Shown piece by piece: positions 52,050 to 64,000 of a stretch of DNA of 64,000 bases. Position numbers and translations under genes: made by a program. This DNA comes from Tyto alba. Lineage: Eukaryota; Chordata; Aves; Strigiformes; Tytonidae. Below the pieces are notes generated by a model. It was not told the origin of the DNA. It saw nothing but the letters and a program-made list of their open reading frames with translations, and did no database searches. Location of the stretch: the NCBI RefSeq assembly GCF_018691265.1, contig NW_024881272.1, positions 21,379,323 to 21,443,322 of the forward strand. Reading direction: 5' to 3'. Position 1 is the stretch's first letter. Each line of letters begins with the position of its first letter.

Positions 52050-52166
52050 CCCCCTGCATACAGGCAAGGGCTCTCTGACCTAGAGAGCCCCTGGGGTCTC
52101 AGTGTGCTGCAGCACTCCTCCCACTGCCAAACTAACAGGAACTCTAGTCCAGCCCCAACCAGGACA
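52050..52166 (-). repeat. inverted copy of the LTR U3 start (right terminus)
   Basis: On the minus strand this begins TGTCCTGGTTGGGGCTGGAC and parallels the LTR at 50470 through TATGCAGGGGG, about 117 bp, with most differences being C/T transitions and one 2-base insertion. It ends exactly at the LTR's TG terminus (52166), so the composite element has U3 ends on both sides. The divergence between the two copies suggests that they came from different template molecules or have aged separately. Confidence 0.85.
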
Positions 52167-52747
52167 GGGTGCTTCTGACTTTCAATATCATAGTGAATTT
52201 AGGAAAGAAATCTCTTCGTAAAATGCAGATTTTTCATGCTGTGAGTTTTAGGGACCCTAATTTCAATGAAATGCTTTGCAAAATGTGGATGTTAGATGAG
52301 CAGGATAAAACAACTGAGGAATCCTGCTATTTGGGAAATTACTTTTTTTTATGCTAAATGGGGGAAAATGGTGAATCTAATAAAGTAAAAGAGAAGGGGG
52401 CTATCAATGACTCCCTTCAAGGCAGTGTGCCAGGCAGTCTTGGCCAGATTTCCATAGTACTACCTTTGGATTTTATTAAATTAAAATAAAACCTGTCATC
52501 CTGGCTTTCATTGGCACAGTCAAATGCACAGTTTTTTACTTAGTTCCAACATCAGCCTTGCACTTCCATCCAGCATTAATATTTCACAATGTAATATACA
52601 TAGTTCTGTGGCATTTTTTACATATCTGGCAAACAGTTACTGAAAAATATTCTGTTAAAAGTTAAACAGTGTTACTAACTATTTGATCATGTCAACTCCT
52701 TTTCGCTGTTTTCCCTCAGGGACCAAAACATTTGGAAATGTGAATCA
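52167..52747. other. non-coding DNA, nothing recognised
   Basis: AT-rich sequence resumes right after the inverted LTR end. No gene or repeat signal. Confidence 0.5.
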
Positions 52748-52870
52748 AAGAAATCAGAAATGGAAAAGTCCCATTATGTCATCTAATCCAATCCTCCAGT
52801 AGCACATAATTGTTCCCCATAATACTTTTTTCCACAGTTTTGTTCAGTCTGGTTTCAGATACTTGGGAAC
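52748..52870 (-). mobile_element. CR1/L3-type LINE 3' fragment, minus strand
   Basis: The plus strand reads AGAAATGGAAAAGTCCCATT, ATGTCATCTAATCCAATCCTC, TTGTTCCCCATAATAC and TTTTGTTCAGTCTGGTTT. This is the reverse complement of the 3' portion of old CR1/L3 elements (AAACCAGACTGGACAAA ... GGACTAGATGACCT ... TTTCCATTTCT pattern). It is short and diverged, so an ancient insertion. The limits are approximate. Confidence 0.62.
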
Positions 52871-55800
52871 ACTGCTCGCCAACATGCTTTTTGAAAGCTG
52901 GATGGGTAGACTTCAGACAGACCCAACATCACCTCTAAGGTCACCTCTTGCCTCTTCTGATTTGTCCTGGCAGTCACAGCTTTGTAGGGGATCATATAGG
53001 GACTGGGGGTTGCCAAAATGGAGAGGAAAAGCTTCAGCTGCATGTTCTCCTTTATATCCCTGCTGCGATTTTCCTTATGTAGAAGGCTAAAGTAATGCAA
53101 ACCAGACCTGCTTCACATGCTGATGGGAGCAGCTTTTTCACCTAGTTCTACTGCTTCTGTCAGACTTCAGCTGTGAATCTGGACTAGAGGACTCCTGTCT
53201 GGGTCCTGAGGGATGAAAGCGCCTGCTAGATAGGTTCCACCATTAGTCAGTGCAGTCTGACACAGATCTGAACAATGTGAAAACCCAGCAGCTGTCAATG
53301 ATTTATATTATTCCTTGCCTCTCCCTCTCAAGGCCTTGGACAGTCACTGGTAAGAATGGCAGCATCAGAGGCGTATGGTTGGTCTGGAGGAGAAGTAGTT
53401 CACAAAGTGTAGCAGTGAGTTAGAGTCTTTCCCAGGGGAACATCTGAGACATTCCAGTTTTGTTCCAGTAGTGTTAGATAACCTAAATTATTGGGCTAGT
53501 ATCAAAGATCTGCATAAAGCTCTTCCTCACATTTCTGTGCATTCAGAAAGGTAGAGACATACCTGCTATCTGAAGGACAGAGGACCATACAGCCAAATTT
53601 GTGAGGATATAAAGGAAACATCTTTCTCAGGTGGACTAGGGAAACAGGAAGCCCAGCAGATAGAGGAGCTTGAAGACCTGGAGCTACTACTGTTATTGCT
53701 CTCTGCTTCTCCTAAACATCTACATGCCTAATTGTTCTTGAGTGTCAGCTGCTCATGAGACACCCACAATGTGCTTTTGCCTCTGGCAAAAGTATTTCAC
53801 AAGGGCATTTTCTGGTCAGGAATTTCTGTCATTATTTAACACACTTTCCATCTATTTAACCAATAGGTATACTTCCACCAATCACAATGGATATCTGTTC
53901 CGTCCAAGTTCAAGATAATTTCTTACATTCTTTGAGTAAAGGAATCCCAAAGGAGACTTGATCATTCATATACTCAAACAAAAGTCAATCAGTTCCTCTC
54001 TATATTTTTATTAGATGGTAGAATACTGAATAAGTATGAAAAGTTTTAGGCATCGCTAGAGAAGCCCTGTTTAGGATCGTTACCTGACCCTGAGCTATTC
54101 TGCAGTGTCCAGGAGGCTCGTCACAGGATGAGCATGAAAGTCTGTGCAGAGCCACAAGATCATGCTTGGATATGTTTTTCTAACAGGTCTTAGAAACCTC
54201 TTCTATTACTATTCTTGTGCATTTGAGATGAACTTGGTATCACAGGCAAAAGAAGACAGTTTTGTAGTGCACACCTGCACACTTTCTGTGCAAACTGAAG
54301 GTTAATCAAATCCCAAGGATGATCCCTGATAGGGAAAATAAACATGCTTACCCTGTGTTTGTCTTTTGATAACTTCTGAGCATCTTGTTTCCTGCAAATT
54401 ATGACAGCTAATATTGTATATTTTGATCTTAGTTATTGATTTTGGAAAAAAAAGGCTTGTTAAGTGGGCTAGTGACAGGTAGCTTGGTAATTTCAAGGGA
54501 CTGGTTCACAGTCCTAAGGACCTTGGATATTGTCCTGGGCGATACATTATCCTCATCAGTGTTTCATTCCTGCCTATAACCTCCTTTAACTATAAATTCA
54601 GAATACTGCTATACAAATAAATTGAGATACATATTATCCTCTGAACAAAATAATATAGCTGTTAACCTTATTCTCTACATTTAGATATATGTAGATGTAT
54701 AGTGTATAAGTATAATCAACATGTCATTAGTCACAAATCAATGTACTATGGAAAAAATATAGGCATTCTTTTCAACGTGTATGTGCTGCATCTGTTACAA
54801 AGGAAGTTGAATTATATATGCACTTGAAAATACATGTGTTTTCATTTTGTGGTAGAGACCCTATTTATTTCATTTCAGATTCGCTGCAGAAACCTGCCAT
54901 GCAAGCGAATAACTTAGCATCATTGGGGAGATTTTAAGATTCTCTAGCTGTAGAGATTTATGCAACTGTTTATGGAAATGTGGAAAAGACTTTTTCACCA
55001 GTAAATGTCTAGTTACATATTTACCTAAAATATACATCCTGGGCTTTGTTTATTTACAGGTATGATGTGAAATCTCTATATGGAGCCTGGAATTTTGTGA
55101 AGTATGTCCTATAAACAAATTAACACTGAGAAGTCTTTCAACTATCTATAACATCTGACACTGTTTCTGAATTTCTAAACAATGGCTATAGTTTTGGTCA
55201 GAGCTCATTTTACTGATTCTGTGGGGAAACCAGAATTCACAAAATGTATCCAGCAGATTCTCCTTTGTACAAAGAATTCATCTGAAGAATGAGAAACAAG
55301 GCTATGAGCATATTATCATCCAATTATTCCACAATCCACTATTTTTTACTTTTGAAATCACATTGACTTCAGTAATTACTTGCAGTTTTATTTCAGAAGT
55401 AGGATTTTGAACTGTAAGAATGCAAAATACAGTCCACTCCATGCAAAGCTTATTAAAAAAAAAAGTATTCACATGAAAGCACTTTCAAAATACTAAGCTA
55501 GATGATGAGTATAGATGCCAAAACAGGTTGATAAATCCTTCAATCATCCTGTGTCTCTTCCAGCAGTTTTCAAGTCATATTTGAATTTCCTGCTTTTCAG
55601 CAGAATTCACATACCTTTATTTTTTTTTTTTTCTGTGAACAACACAATTAGCAGCTTAATCTTAATAAAAGATGTTCAGTAAATCTCATTCTCATATATG
55701 AAGGTATTTCCAGAGAAAGCTCATTTCCATAGCATTTTAGGCTGGCATGTGAGAAAGGAGGCATCCCAATATTTTCTAAGGAAACAAAATTCTATCATCA

Positions 55801-58800
55801 TCTTCCCTCAGTTTTTTTGAAAATGATTGCATGAGCCAGTGTATCAATCATATTATTTTTCTGGATGTTTGTTTGTTTTTGTTTTTAAAGAAGTGTGGCT
55901 TGAATTTTTGGTCCTTCTCTCATACATGGTTCCTGGTTTTTTATTCAAACTAATAGAGCTCAGATGCACGGCTGGTATTTTGGAGTATAAACTTTGAAGG
56001 ATAGTTGCCCAGATTCCCACTACTGAATCAATTCTATAAAAAACTGTTGTTTCTTTGAGGCTGCTGACTTAAAGTCCAATAGAAAAAACTTAAGTACCGT
56101 GAAGACAGAAAGGATGTCCCTAGAATCAGAAATAAATGAAACAGAATGAAGAATCAGAATTTCTTTCTGAATTTGGAGTTTGGCCAAGCAAAAGTGAAGA
56201 TAAACACAAGCAGGTTAAGATGTTTGTTTATATTGTGTTAATAAATAATCTTCTCCAGGATTAAGTATCTTCTGTCTAGATTATATCTGCTTACTAATAT
56301 ATTGTCAGTGAAACCAAATGGAGCACAAATAAGGTCTTGTTTACTCCGTTTTTTAAAGGCAAAAGATAAGGCAGTCTGTATAATTTTTTTTGCTTTATTT
56401 CTTCAACGAAGATTTCCTGATGACAAAAAGAATACATAACTAGCACCCCAAATTGTTTGGAATGTAAATGTTCTTTCACTAAATCTCATCTACCATGTTC
56501 AGAAGAAGGGAATTGGCTTCAAGTGAAAAAACAATATTGTACATATACAAACCTATAAAGAGGTTGGAATTGTAATGAGAATGTACTGTCTCATGGCACT
56601 TTCTGCACCGTTTGATCATTTTCATTTAAAATTCATATACAAACTAAAATGCTACAGATTGCTTGCATCGTCACAACCACTAACAAACTTTGGCTGAGTT
56701 TTCAGTATCTGCAAGGATGGAACTCGTATTTCTTGTGGTTCCCTGTTAACTTTAGCATATTTATGTGTGGATATAAGACTCTACCTATGCAGTGTTATGG
56801 TCAATACTGCTTTATGTTTCTCATATTTCTCTGTGTTTCTAAGTGAATGTTAAATGGTGAGGCCTGATCCTGTGAAATCTATTCACGTCGATGTGATGAT
56901 CACACTGATTTGATTCCCTAAAGCATGATGCCTGCTGGATTATACTACTACTTTAGAATATACCTAGTGCCTCTATTTGGGATTATCTGAAAAATGACTG
57001 TCAGAGAAAAAGAGGCAATTTTCCAGTTTTCTTGCAAATGAGTGTCTTTTCTGTAGGTAAGCAGAAAATGTAAAATAACACCAATTTTTCTTCTAATTTA
57101 CTAGTCAATCTTGTTCAGTTTGAGGAACATTCATTTAGTACGTACCATTTAAGACAAAGCAAATCTGTTTGTCATGCTTCCTTCACACTATTACACTTTT
57201 ATTGATTGCATAGTGACAATTAAATTATTGTACTGCTCAAGAGCACGATCAAAAACTTGAAGTCAATGGAAGCCTTTCAACTGAATTCAGTGGACTTTGA
57301 TTAGCATCACATGTACTGGATTTACTGACTAAATAGCTGCAGTTGAAAAGTCATCTCTAATGTCTGCAGGTACTGTACAATTTAATGGGGAGCTATGTGG
57401 TAGCAAGGAATTAACTACTGCAAACTGAGTATGTGAATATGTAAAACATGATTTTACTGTCTGACAGATGTAGTTTAGAGTGTGATTATAAGATTCAAAA
57501 TGTGCAGAGTAAGGTAAGTATAGAAAAACTTAGGAATAACCTTCAAATTTCTACTCTCAGTTCTCTAGTGGTTTTTGCCAATAAAATTTACAGTTTTCCT
57601 CAGTCTCCATAAACAGAGCTAGAGTGACTGCCTCTTTGCTCTGAGACACCAGTCCCACACAAGCTGGAGAATGCTGACACTGATACACCTGTTTGATGCA
57701 CAAACAGAGGATTTTAGTTTTCAGGGCTGTCAGTCCAGCCATATTCCTCGTGATTATAAGATCATAGCTTAAGATACCTTTCCCTTCTGTAGTCATTAAA
57801 AAATGCATAAAAATGTTCTTTAAACACAGAGGTCTTTTCAAAGTCAAAATGCTGTGACTGTTTAAAACTTTTAAGTCCAGTCTGGATTTAGATGTTTCTA
57901 AGCCAATTCAAACATGTAATTACAATAAAACTTTGACCTGCTATCACCTTTCAGGCAGTAATAATAAAACTAAACAGAGTATCATTCTACATTCCTAACT
58001 CTCCAAAGGAACATCACAAAGATGATACTATGGTTTAGGGTTTTTTCCCCCAGAATATTTATATGAAAAGAAAAAGTACAAAGTAAAATAATCTTCAAGC
58101 CATTCAAATAATCAATTAAGCTCTCAAAGAGGATAAGAGAGGTTGGATATGAATGATTAATCCATATCTCCCAAAAGCTATCAAATATTCCTTTTTTTGT
58201 TGTCGTTTACTTCCAAATGTTTCAGATAAATATGTTGCTTCCATTTTGACTTTGAACCTATGAAAAAAAGAAGGAACATTTTGTTGTGCTTCCTGTAAAT
58301 TGTCAGGCTTAACTTTTACAACCTCAGAAAGAAATGAACTCTTGGCATAAATAAATTATCAGATTCTGTGGCTCATAGATTATTCAGTGAACAAAGTACA
58401 GTAGTTTTGCTAAGAAAAAAACATTTTTTCAACTGCATCTTTTCATTCTCCTTGTACAATAAAGCTAAAGACTGCTGAGCCTATTCTCTTCTATGAGACA
58501 AGATCATCAGTGTGACAAAATGTTAAAACATACTTGTTTTAACTACACATAAAAGATTTGTCACTGAGCCTGAATGGACAATAATAATCCTGTTGTCATG
58601 ATTTTTAGGTTCATTCTTCTCTTATGGAAATGAAACATAATTATACCTAAAGAGAAATCTGTTCCTGGGAGCTTAATTTCTGTTAGAATTTCAGAGGCAG
58701 CAGCTCAACTACCTTGTGTTAAGTGCTTTGAGATCCTAGGTAGAACTATAAACTTTCAGATCTGTGGAAGTATATTATTATATCAGTCACACAATTTAGT

Positions 58801-59809
58801 GTAAAAAAACCTGCAAATAAACACCAATGCCAATTAGGGAATGGAGGAAAGAGCAAAGCACTGTGCCCGTTCTTTCAGTGAGAAATATAGTATGTGATTA
58901 TTGTCCTGTGAACGATGGTTTAGAGACAGTGCAGGACATTTGGTTTCTGGTGGAAAAGAATATAACATGACAGCTACTATTTTTAGTTCTGTTTAAGAAT
59001 GTTAATTGAAATCTAAACCAGCAATAGGAACCCTAAGCTTTAATAGAGTAAGACAAATATAAGATGTAGTGTCAAAGTATAAAGGCTAGACCTAGCATAA
59101 AGTGCAGGAAGGGAAAGTGACAATCTATTATTCCCAAGAGGAAAAGAAAACACACTTTTTCAGTCTGTATTTCAGTAATGAACACTAAGAACAGGATTGA
59201 AGAAAAAATCTACAGTATCTTTGCTATTGAAGCAGATAATGGTTTGTAATGCATGTATCTCTGGATTCATAGTGTAAAAATCAGAACAGGGCACTGTTAT
59301 ACAGAAATCCCAAGGTATTTCTGGTTTTACCACCACTGGTTTGACATGTGGACTTCATTAAGCAACTGAAGCCTAGATCCAAAGAAAAACTTAGATACTG
59401 AGAAAGTAGATAGCTGACCATAAATTAGAATAAAGGAAAACCCTTTCCAGACAGACACATCATTAACATGCTGGAAGAGAGGGGGACGTCAGGTGAGGAG
59501 AGAACCAAAACCAGCAGCCCACAGAGAAGGATCTAGCTGAGAGAAGCTGATGGGGAGGAGCTGATGAACACGGAGTAAGTCATTACTCCTGCTGCTTCTT
59601 CAGTTTTTTCAAAACAGGGTATCTAGCACTCCCTCCTGATTACTTGCTTTCTGCTATTTCTTAGGTCTATTATTTTAATTTTGAAGGACTGTTAGAAGAA
59701 TGTAGGGTGATGGTAATGGTTGCAACATGTGTAGCAGCCAAATGATTAATGTGATCATGAAGAGTGTCCTGTTTCAGTGCCTTTCACAGCCTGAGTTTAG
59801 CCAGCTTGC
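52871..59809. other. AT-rich non-coding DNA
   Basis: 6.9 kb without a recognisable gene. Includes a T-run at 55619-55632, a CATTGACTTCAGTAATTA word at 55361-55378 and the dispersed repeat at 57256-57295. The minus-strand frame at 57557-57847 (96 codons) has no domain. Confidence 0.5.
57256..57310. repeat. ancient dispersed repeat with paired GAAGTCAATGG / TTCAGTGG motifs
   Basis: CTTGAAGTCAATGGAAGCC (57256-57274) is followed by CTGAATTCAGTGGACTTTGA (57281-57300). The two words are partial reverse complements, the layout of an old amniote inverted-repeat element seen as fragments elsewhere in this window. The family name is uncertain. Confidence 0.45.
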
Positions 59810-60360
59810 TGTGCTGGTTTTGGCTGGGATAGAGTTAATTTTCTTCACAATAGCTAGTGTGGGGCTATGGTTTGATAACATAGGGATGTTTTCATTATTG
59901 CTGAGCAGTGCTGAGGCAAGGCCTTTGCTGCTTCTCACCCCACCCCATCAGCGAGTGGGCTGGGGGTGCACGAGGAGCTGGGAGGGGACACAGATGGGAC
60001 AGCTGACCCCAACTGACCCCAGGGATGTCCCACACTATATGGCGTCATGCTCAGCCATAAAACTAGGAGGGAGTTGGCAGAGGGGCCATTGCTCGGAGAC
60101 TGACTGGTCATTGATCAGTTGGTGGTGAGCAACTGTTTTCATTTGTATCACTTGTCTTTCTTGGGTTTTATTTCTCTCTCTTTGCTATTTTCCTTTTCAT
60201 TATAAATAATAATAATTATTATTTTTAAAATCAATTATTAAACTGTTTTTATCTCAACTCATGAGTTTTCTCACTTTTACTATTCTGATTCTGTTCTCCC
60301 ACCCCACTGAGGCGGCAGTGAGTGAGTGGTTGTGTGGTGCTTGGTTGCTGGCTGGGGTTG
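59810..60360 (+). mobile_element. ERVL-type solo LTR, plus strand, 3' end lost
   Basis: Begins TGTGCTGGTTTTGGCTGGGA, the characteristic start of a widespread avian LTR family, followed by TAGAGTTAATTTTCTTCACA, GCTGAGCAGTGCTGAGG, GACAGCTGACCCCAACTGAC, GGCGTCATGCTCAG, an AT-rich microsatellite-like expansion (about 60200-60236), ATTAAA (60237-60242), TTTATCTCAACTCATGAGTT and GTGTGGTGCTTGGTTGCTGG. It stops after GGCTGGGGTT without the usual TG...CA terminus, so the last dozen bases are lost or diverged. The expected TATA position carries a weak CATAAAAC. No internal ERV sequence adjoins it, so it is a solo or fragmentary LTR. It is distinct from the 27.7/50.5-kb family but shares the U5 module. 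Confidence 0.85.
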
Positions 60361-63300
60361 TATATCTGGTCTCCCACCTTTTTAGCTCTTCAAAAACCCC
60401 ACTAAAATATAGTTGAGGTTAGCAGCCATTCCCCTTGTTTAAATTGGCCAGTCTTTAGAAAGGATTGCAAAGTGAATTGGACCAGAAAGATAAAAGAAAA
60501 ATAGGTTTCTCATAGACTCTCATGAACCAGTGATAAATAGCATTTACCCAGGAAGCAGTAGTCTGGGTTTCAATTTTTGAGTGCATCATTAAAATATAAA
60601 TTATTTTGTACGCTGTATTTTCTTATCTGGTATTTAATTTAGCACTTAGATTTTGTAGAATCTTTGCACCGTGTGTTTTTTAATGCCAAGAGCCTCCTCC
60701 CTGCCTCTGGCAATTAACATTGATGTTCACTAGGGACAAGCTTGAGACTGGAAGGTTTGTTTCTGAATGAGAATACAGTAAACTATTAGCTGCTCAAATT
60801 TAAGACTAGTGTTAACTTCAGATGGTACCAGGCTAAGCTCAAGGGAACCTGAAGATATGTTTTCAACCTAGCAATAGTCTTCCACAAAATGCTGAACATC
60901 AGATCTCTGTATTTTTGACCAGTGGTTTATCACATAATATTTTAAGATAAACAATATTTTAAATTAACTGCTATAATTCACATTAAAGGACTTTGTGGTA
61001 ATTTCTCATTAAAGCCAATGAGAGTTTTTATAAAGTGGGATGTTTATAAAGCATGTATATGACTGGTTTTAATATCGGCACCTCAATTTTGTTGTTGACT
61101 TGAAAAGCTTTTGTATTATCAGAGTTTATGGTGCTGACCGGGAATTTCATAGCAAAAAGTAGTCACAGCAAATGGTAGGTTTCTTATTAAAATCTTTTTC
61201 CAATATTAAAAAAACTATTTTTCTTTGTTACAGACAAAATAGAGGTGAAAAGAATGAGGATAATGTTTAGTTCTACAGATTATATCAGATTATTTTCTGC
61301 TAGAGGTTTTGCTACATAATAATATGTAGGTAGGTAATAAAACCATGAGTCAAATCTGTTTTATTTCACCACATGGTTTTCTGTTCCTGAAACAAATGTC
61401 TTTTTTTTTTTCTTCAAAATTTAACTGTAGAGTATTCTCTTATTTTTGCAAAGAGACAAAAACCAATAGACTTGTTGCTCTGTGCTAGTTGCTTTTTTTC
61501 TTTTAACTCATGATGATGGATGATATCACAAAATTCAGACATCAGGTTAGCTATCTGACTTCCTAAGTATATCTATATAGCAATATATACCCACACAACT
61601 GCATCAAATGTTCAAAAGTGCATAAAGACAAATATAAAAAATATTGTAACAGTATTATATAGTAAATATACACTATTTTTATTGCATATATATATATTTG
61701 CTATTTCAGAAGACATAATCTTTAAAAAGACATTGAATTACATAATGTAATAGTAGAATTTTCTGAATTAGTGTATTTTAAAATATTATAATTGGAACTA
61801 GGTGAAAGCAGTCATGATGATTGGAATCACTGACATGCTAGTTTCTAGTGTTTTTCAGTGATTATTATTTGTATTATGTTAGTACTGGAAGGCCCTAACC
61901 AGGAGTGAGCCTTATTACGCTAGTCAATACTCACAAATAACAAGAGACAGTCTTTAACCTGAGAGTCACACAATAAACACACAGGTTAGAAGGAAAAAGA
62001 GGTAACAGAAATATGAAATTATTTGCCTCAGGGGATCAAAAATGGGAAAGGTAGAAATTCCAAGGTTAACATACTGCCTGTCTACAATGTATGGTATTCT
62101 GCTCTTCATAGCAACAATTACTCTTTGACTAATGTTTTTTCCCATATGTTTTTTAGCATGTCTGCGAGCACAGATAACATTTGTAGATAGAAGTGAGCAT
62201 GGATCCAGTAGCTATGCATAAGATAGGTTGGCTAAAGATTAGAAATTTTGATTTATTCAAAATTTAAAGGGTTTTACAGAGACATAAAACCAATGCAAAA
62301 TATTGAAAAAGTACACTGAAATTACCAGAAGACTTTAAGAGACAGTGCTTAAGAAAATTATGCCTAATTAAAGGATGGGAATTATTGGGTGAATACCTGG
62401 TTTGAAGCTGTCTACCCACTTGATTCAGGGCCTTAACTAGTAGACTGTGGCCTTTGTCTGAAGGAATAACTGCTTATCATGAGTAAAACAGTTGTTGTAA
62501 GAGTGACCAAAAGGTCTTTTTTAGCAGACTTAAGTCCCTATTCTAAATCAGGCAGAGCGAAATCTGGAACATAATTGCCCCAGGGAAGCAGTATATAGTT
62601 TACCGGATATTCTGTGTTTCTATAGTATTTTAACTACAAATTCCACCTGTGAGCCAAAGAAAACATTGTCAAAATGTAGTATGCTTGTGATAATGTTCGG
62701 GTAATCTCTATTTTCCTATGCAGAAACCCCTCTTTGTAAATCAGATCCTCACAATACATCTCTATGGAGGTTAATTTTCAGATAATTGGAGGTTTGTCTT
62801 GACTTCCCCAACAGCAACCCACTGACAGTTCTACCAGAAGAAGATTTTTTTTTCTCTTATCACTTCTTCTTTGGGTGTTCTTATATGAAAGACAAATAAA
62901 ATGCTGTATTTCTGATGTCTCACTCTTTATGCTACAATGACTCTCCCTTCCCCCAGAGTTTATGCGAGTTAGCTTTAAAATACGATTGGAAAAAAATCTA
63001 GTGTGTAATCAGAGAGATGTTGCTTATGATAGCAGAGTGCAGAAGAATGAACAGATTCTCAAAGCAGTGGCAGAGACAGAGTATATCCCACTTCAAACAA
63101 AGGTGAAAAGTTCAAGCATTTCCTGAAATGATGTAAAGAAAATGTGCTTCAAATGAATGAGATGTTTCTTATCCATTTGCACATTGGTTGGGTAACAACA
63201 CTATTGTTGATGTGAAAGAAAGCTCAGATCTCTCCCTCTTCACACTGGGGGTCATGAGAACTGTTTTGTGAGTAAGTCCCAGTCACTGGTCATTCCAAAG

Positions 63301-64000
63301 GCTTATTTCCCCCAGAGCTCTTCTAATATAGGTTAAGAGCAACATACAGTTATCTCCAGAAGTTTATGTGCTCAGGGTGCTTTGTGGACCATTGTAAAGA
63401 GGAAATCTATAGACTATATACAAAATATGCTAAAAACCATTTTAAGTTCAGGAGAAAATTTTAAGGAATTTTTTTGCATTGACTTTTGTTATCTTAATCC
63501 TGATGTCCTTATCAAGAATTTCTTTTTAAGATAGTATAATGAAGAACTATAAAGACCTTATTTATAAAAAATGCGAGTATTAGCAAGATATAGGCAGTAT
63601 AGGGTAGGCTAATAAATAAATATTTATGTCAGTTTTAGATAATTTTATCCAATCAAGCATAGAAAATAATTGCATTTTGGTTTTAGCATTCTTGATGACA
63701 ATATAGGAGAGTGAAAGTGAATAAAATATTTTAATATAAAACAAGTCACTAAAAAGATAACAGGGTGGGGAATAAGACCTCTTTAGCTTATTCAGGAAAC
63801 TGTTTATTCTTTCCTCAGGTATATTACGATAACTTTGTACCTTTGCATTGCAGTTCCTTATCCAGAAAGGAAGTAAAAATGGAGTCAGATATTACATGAA
63901 CTCACACCATTAAAAAGGTTCAAAGAAACCTGAAATCTGACAGGTTAAAGACCTTTATTAACCATAGACACACAATTCTTTAATTTTTAGATTGTTCTCA
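60361..64000. other. AT-rich non-coding DNA
   Basis: Contains a short TA dinucleotide run at about 61685-61697 and T-runs (about 61400 and 62845). No gene, RNA gene or recognisable mobile element up to the window end. Confidence 0.5.

Larger units (their letters stand above)
50470..52166 (+). mobile_element. defective Lys-primed ERV with U6 snRNA insert and inverted U3 right end
   Basis: The unit reads: complete 5' LTR (50470-50947), primer binding site (50956-50973), an ORF for a multi-pass hydrophobic protein (51006-51611), the start of a gag-like frame (about 51648-51960), antisense U6 snRNA (51961-52037), a 12-base junction, and an inverted copy of the LTR's first ~117 bp (52050-52166). 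There is no pol, env, polypurine tract or normal 3' LTR. The two outer ends are TGTCCTGG and CCAGGACA, in inverted orientation. Flanking pentamers TGGTG (50465-50469) and GGGTG (52167-52171) agree at 4 of 5 bases, compatible with a decayed 5-bp target duplication and so with insertion as one piece. The alternative is a normal provirus remodelled later by deletion and inversion. It is GC-richer than its surroundings. Confidence 0.8.

Noticed and set aside
59727..60128. 133-codon plus-strand ORF as a gene
   Set aside because: Most of it lies across the LTR starting at 59810; the frame is created by GC-rich U3 sequence.

Overview
The window is AT-rich vertebrate DNA with no recognisable protein-coding host gene. 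It looks like a gene desert or the inside of a very long intron. The repeats point to a bird: CR1-type LINE 3' ends, and several avian-style LTRs that share a U5 module (ATTAAA, then a TTTATCTCAACC-like block) and TGT...ACA termini. A songbird or other neoavian is plausible, but this is inferred from repeat types only. No prokaryotic features, CRISPR arrays or tRNA/rRNA genes were seen. Nearly all short ORFs are chance frames in AT-rich DNA.

Layout. 1-12 kb: unique AT-rich DNA with a possible LTR promoter remnant near 1.17 kb, a perfect hairpin at 4.3 kb, old dispersed repeats at 6.3 and 8.3 kb, and a GC-rich patch with an 18-G run at 7.2 kb. 12-22 kb: an LTR-like remnant (12.0-12.4 kb), a CR1 3' end (13.8-14.1 kb), a decayed LINE endonuclease segment on the minus strand (18.4-18.8 kb) and an LTR 3' fragment (21.6 kb). 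22-28 kb: a 39-T run that may be the tail of an unidentified minus-strand retrocopy (26.2-26.9 kb), and a full-length solo LTR on the minus strand (27.65-28.16 kb). 28-50 kb: mostly featureless apart from simple repeats.

The outstanding object is at 50,470-52,166. It is a defective Lys-primed endogenous retrovirus consisting of a complete 5' LTR, a PBS, an intact ORF of about 201 codons for a multi-pass hydrophobic protein, and the beginning of a gag-like frame. At an A-run the gag frame switches into an antisense copy of the 3' two-thirds of U6 snRNA. That is followed by an inverted copy of the first ~117 bp of the LTR, so both ends of the unit are U3 termini in inverted orientation. The order fits template switching during reverse transcription (plus-strand DNA, then U6 RNA through its oligo-U tail, then U3), followed by integration of a molecule with two U3 ends. 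The flanks show only a weak 5-bp duplication (4 of 5 bases).

After that come a CR1/L3-like fragment (52.75-52.87 kb), an ERVL-type LTR (59.81-60.36 kb) and AT-rich unique DNA to the end. No host genes act together here; the only functional logic visible is that of retroelements and their remnants.
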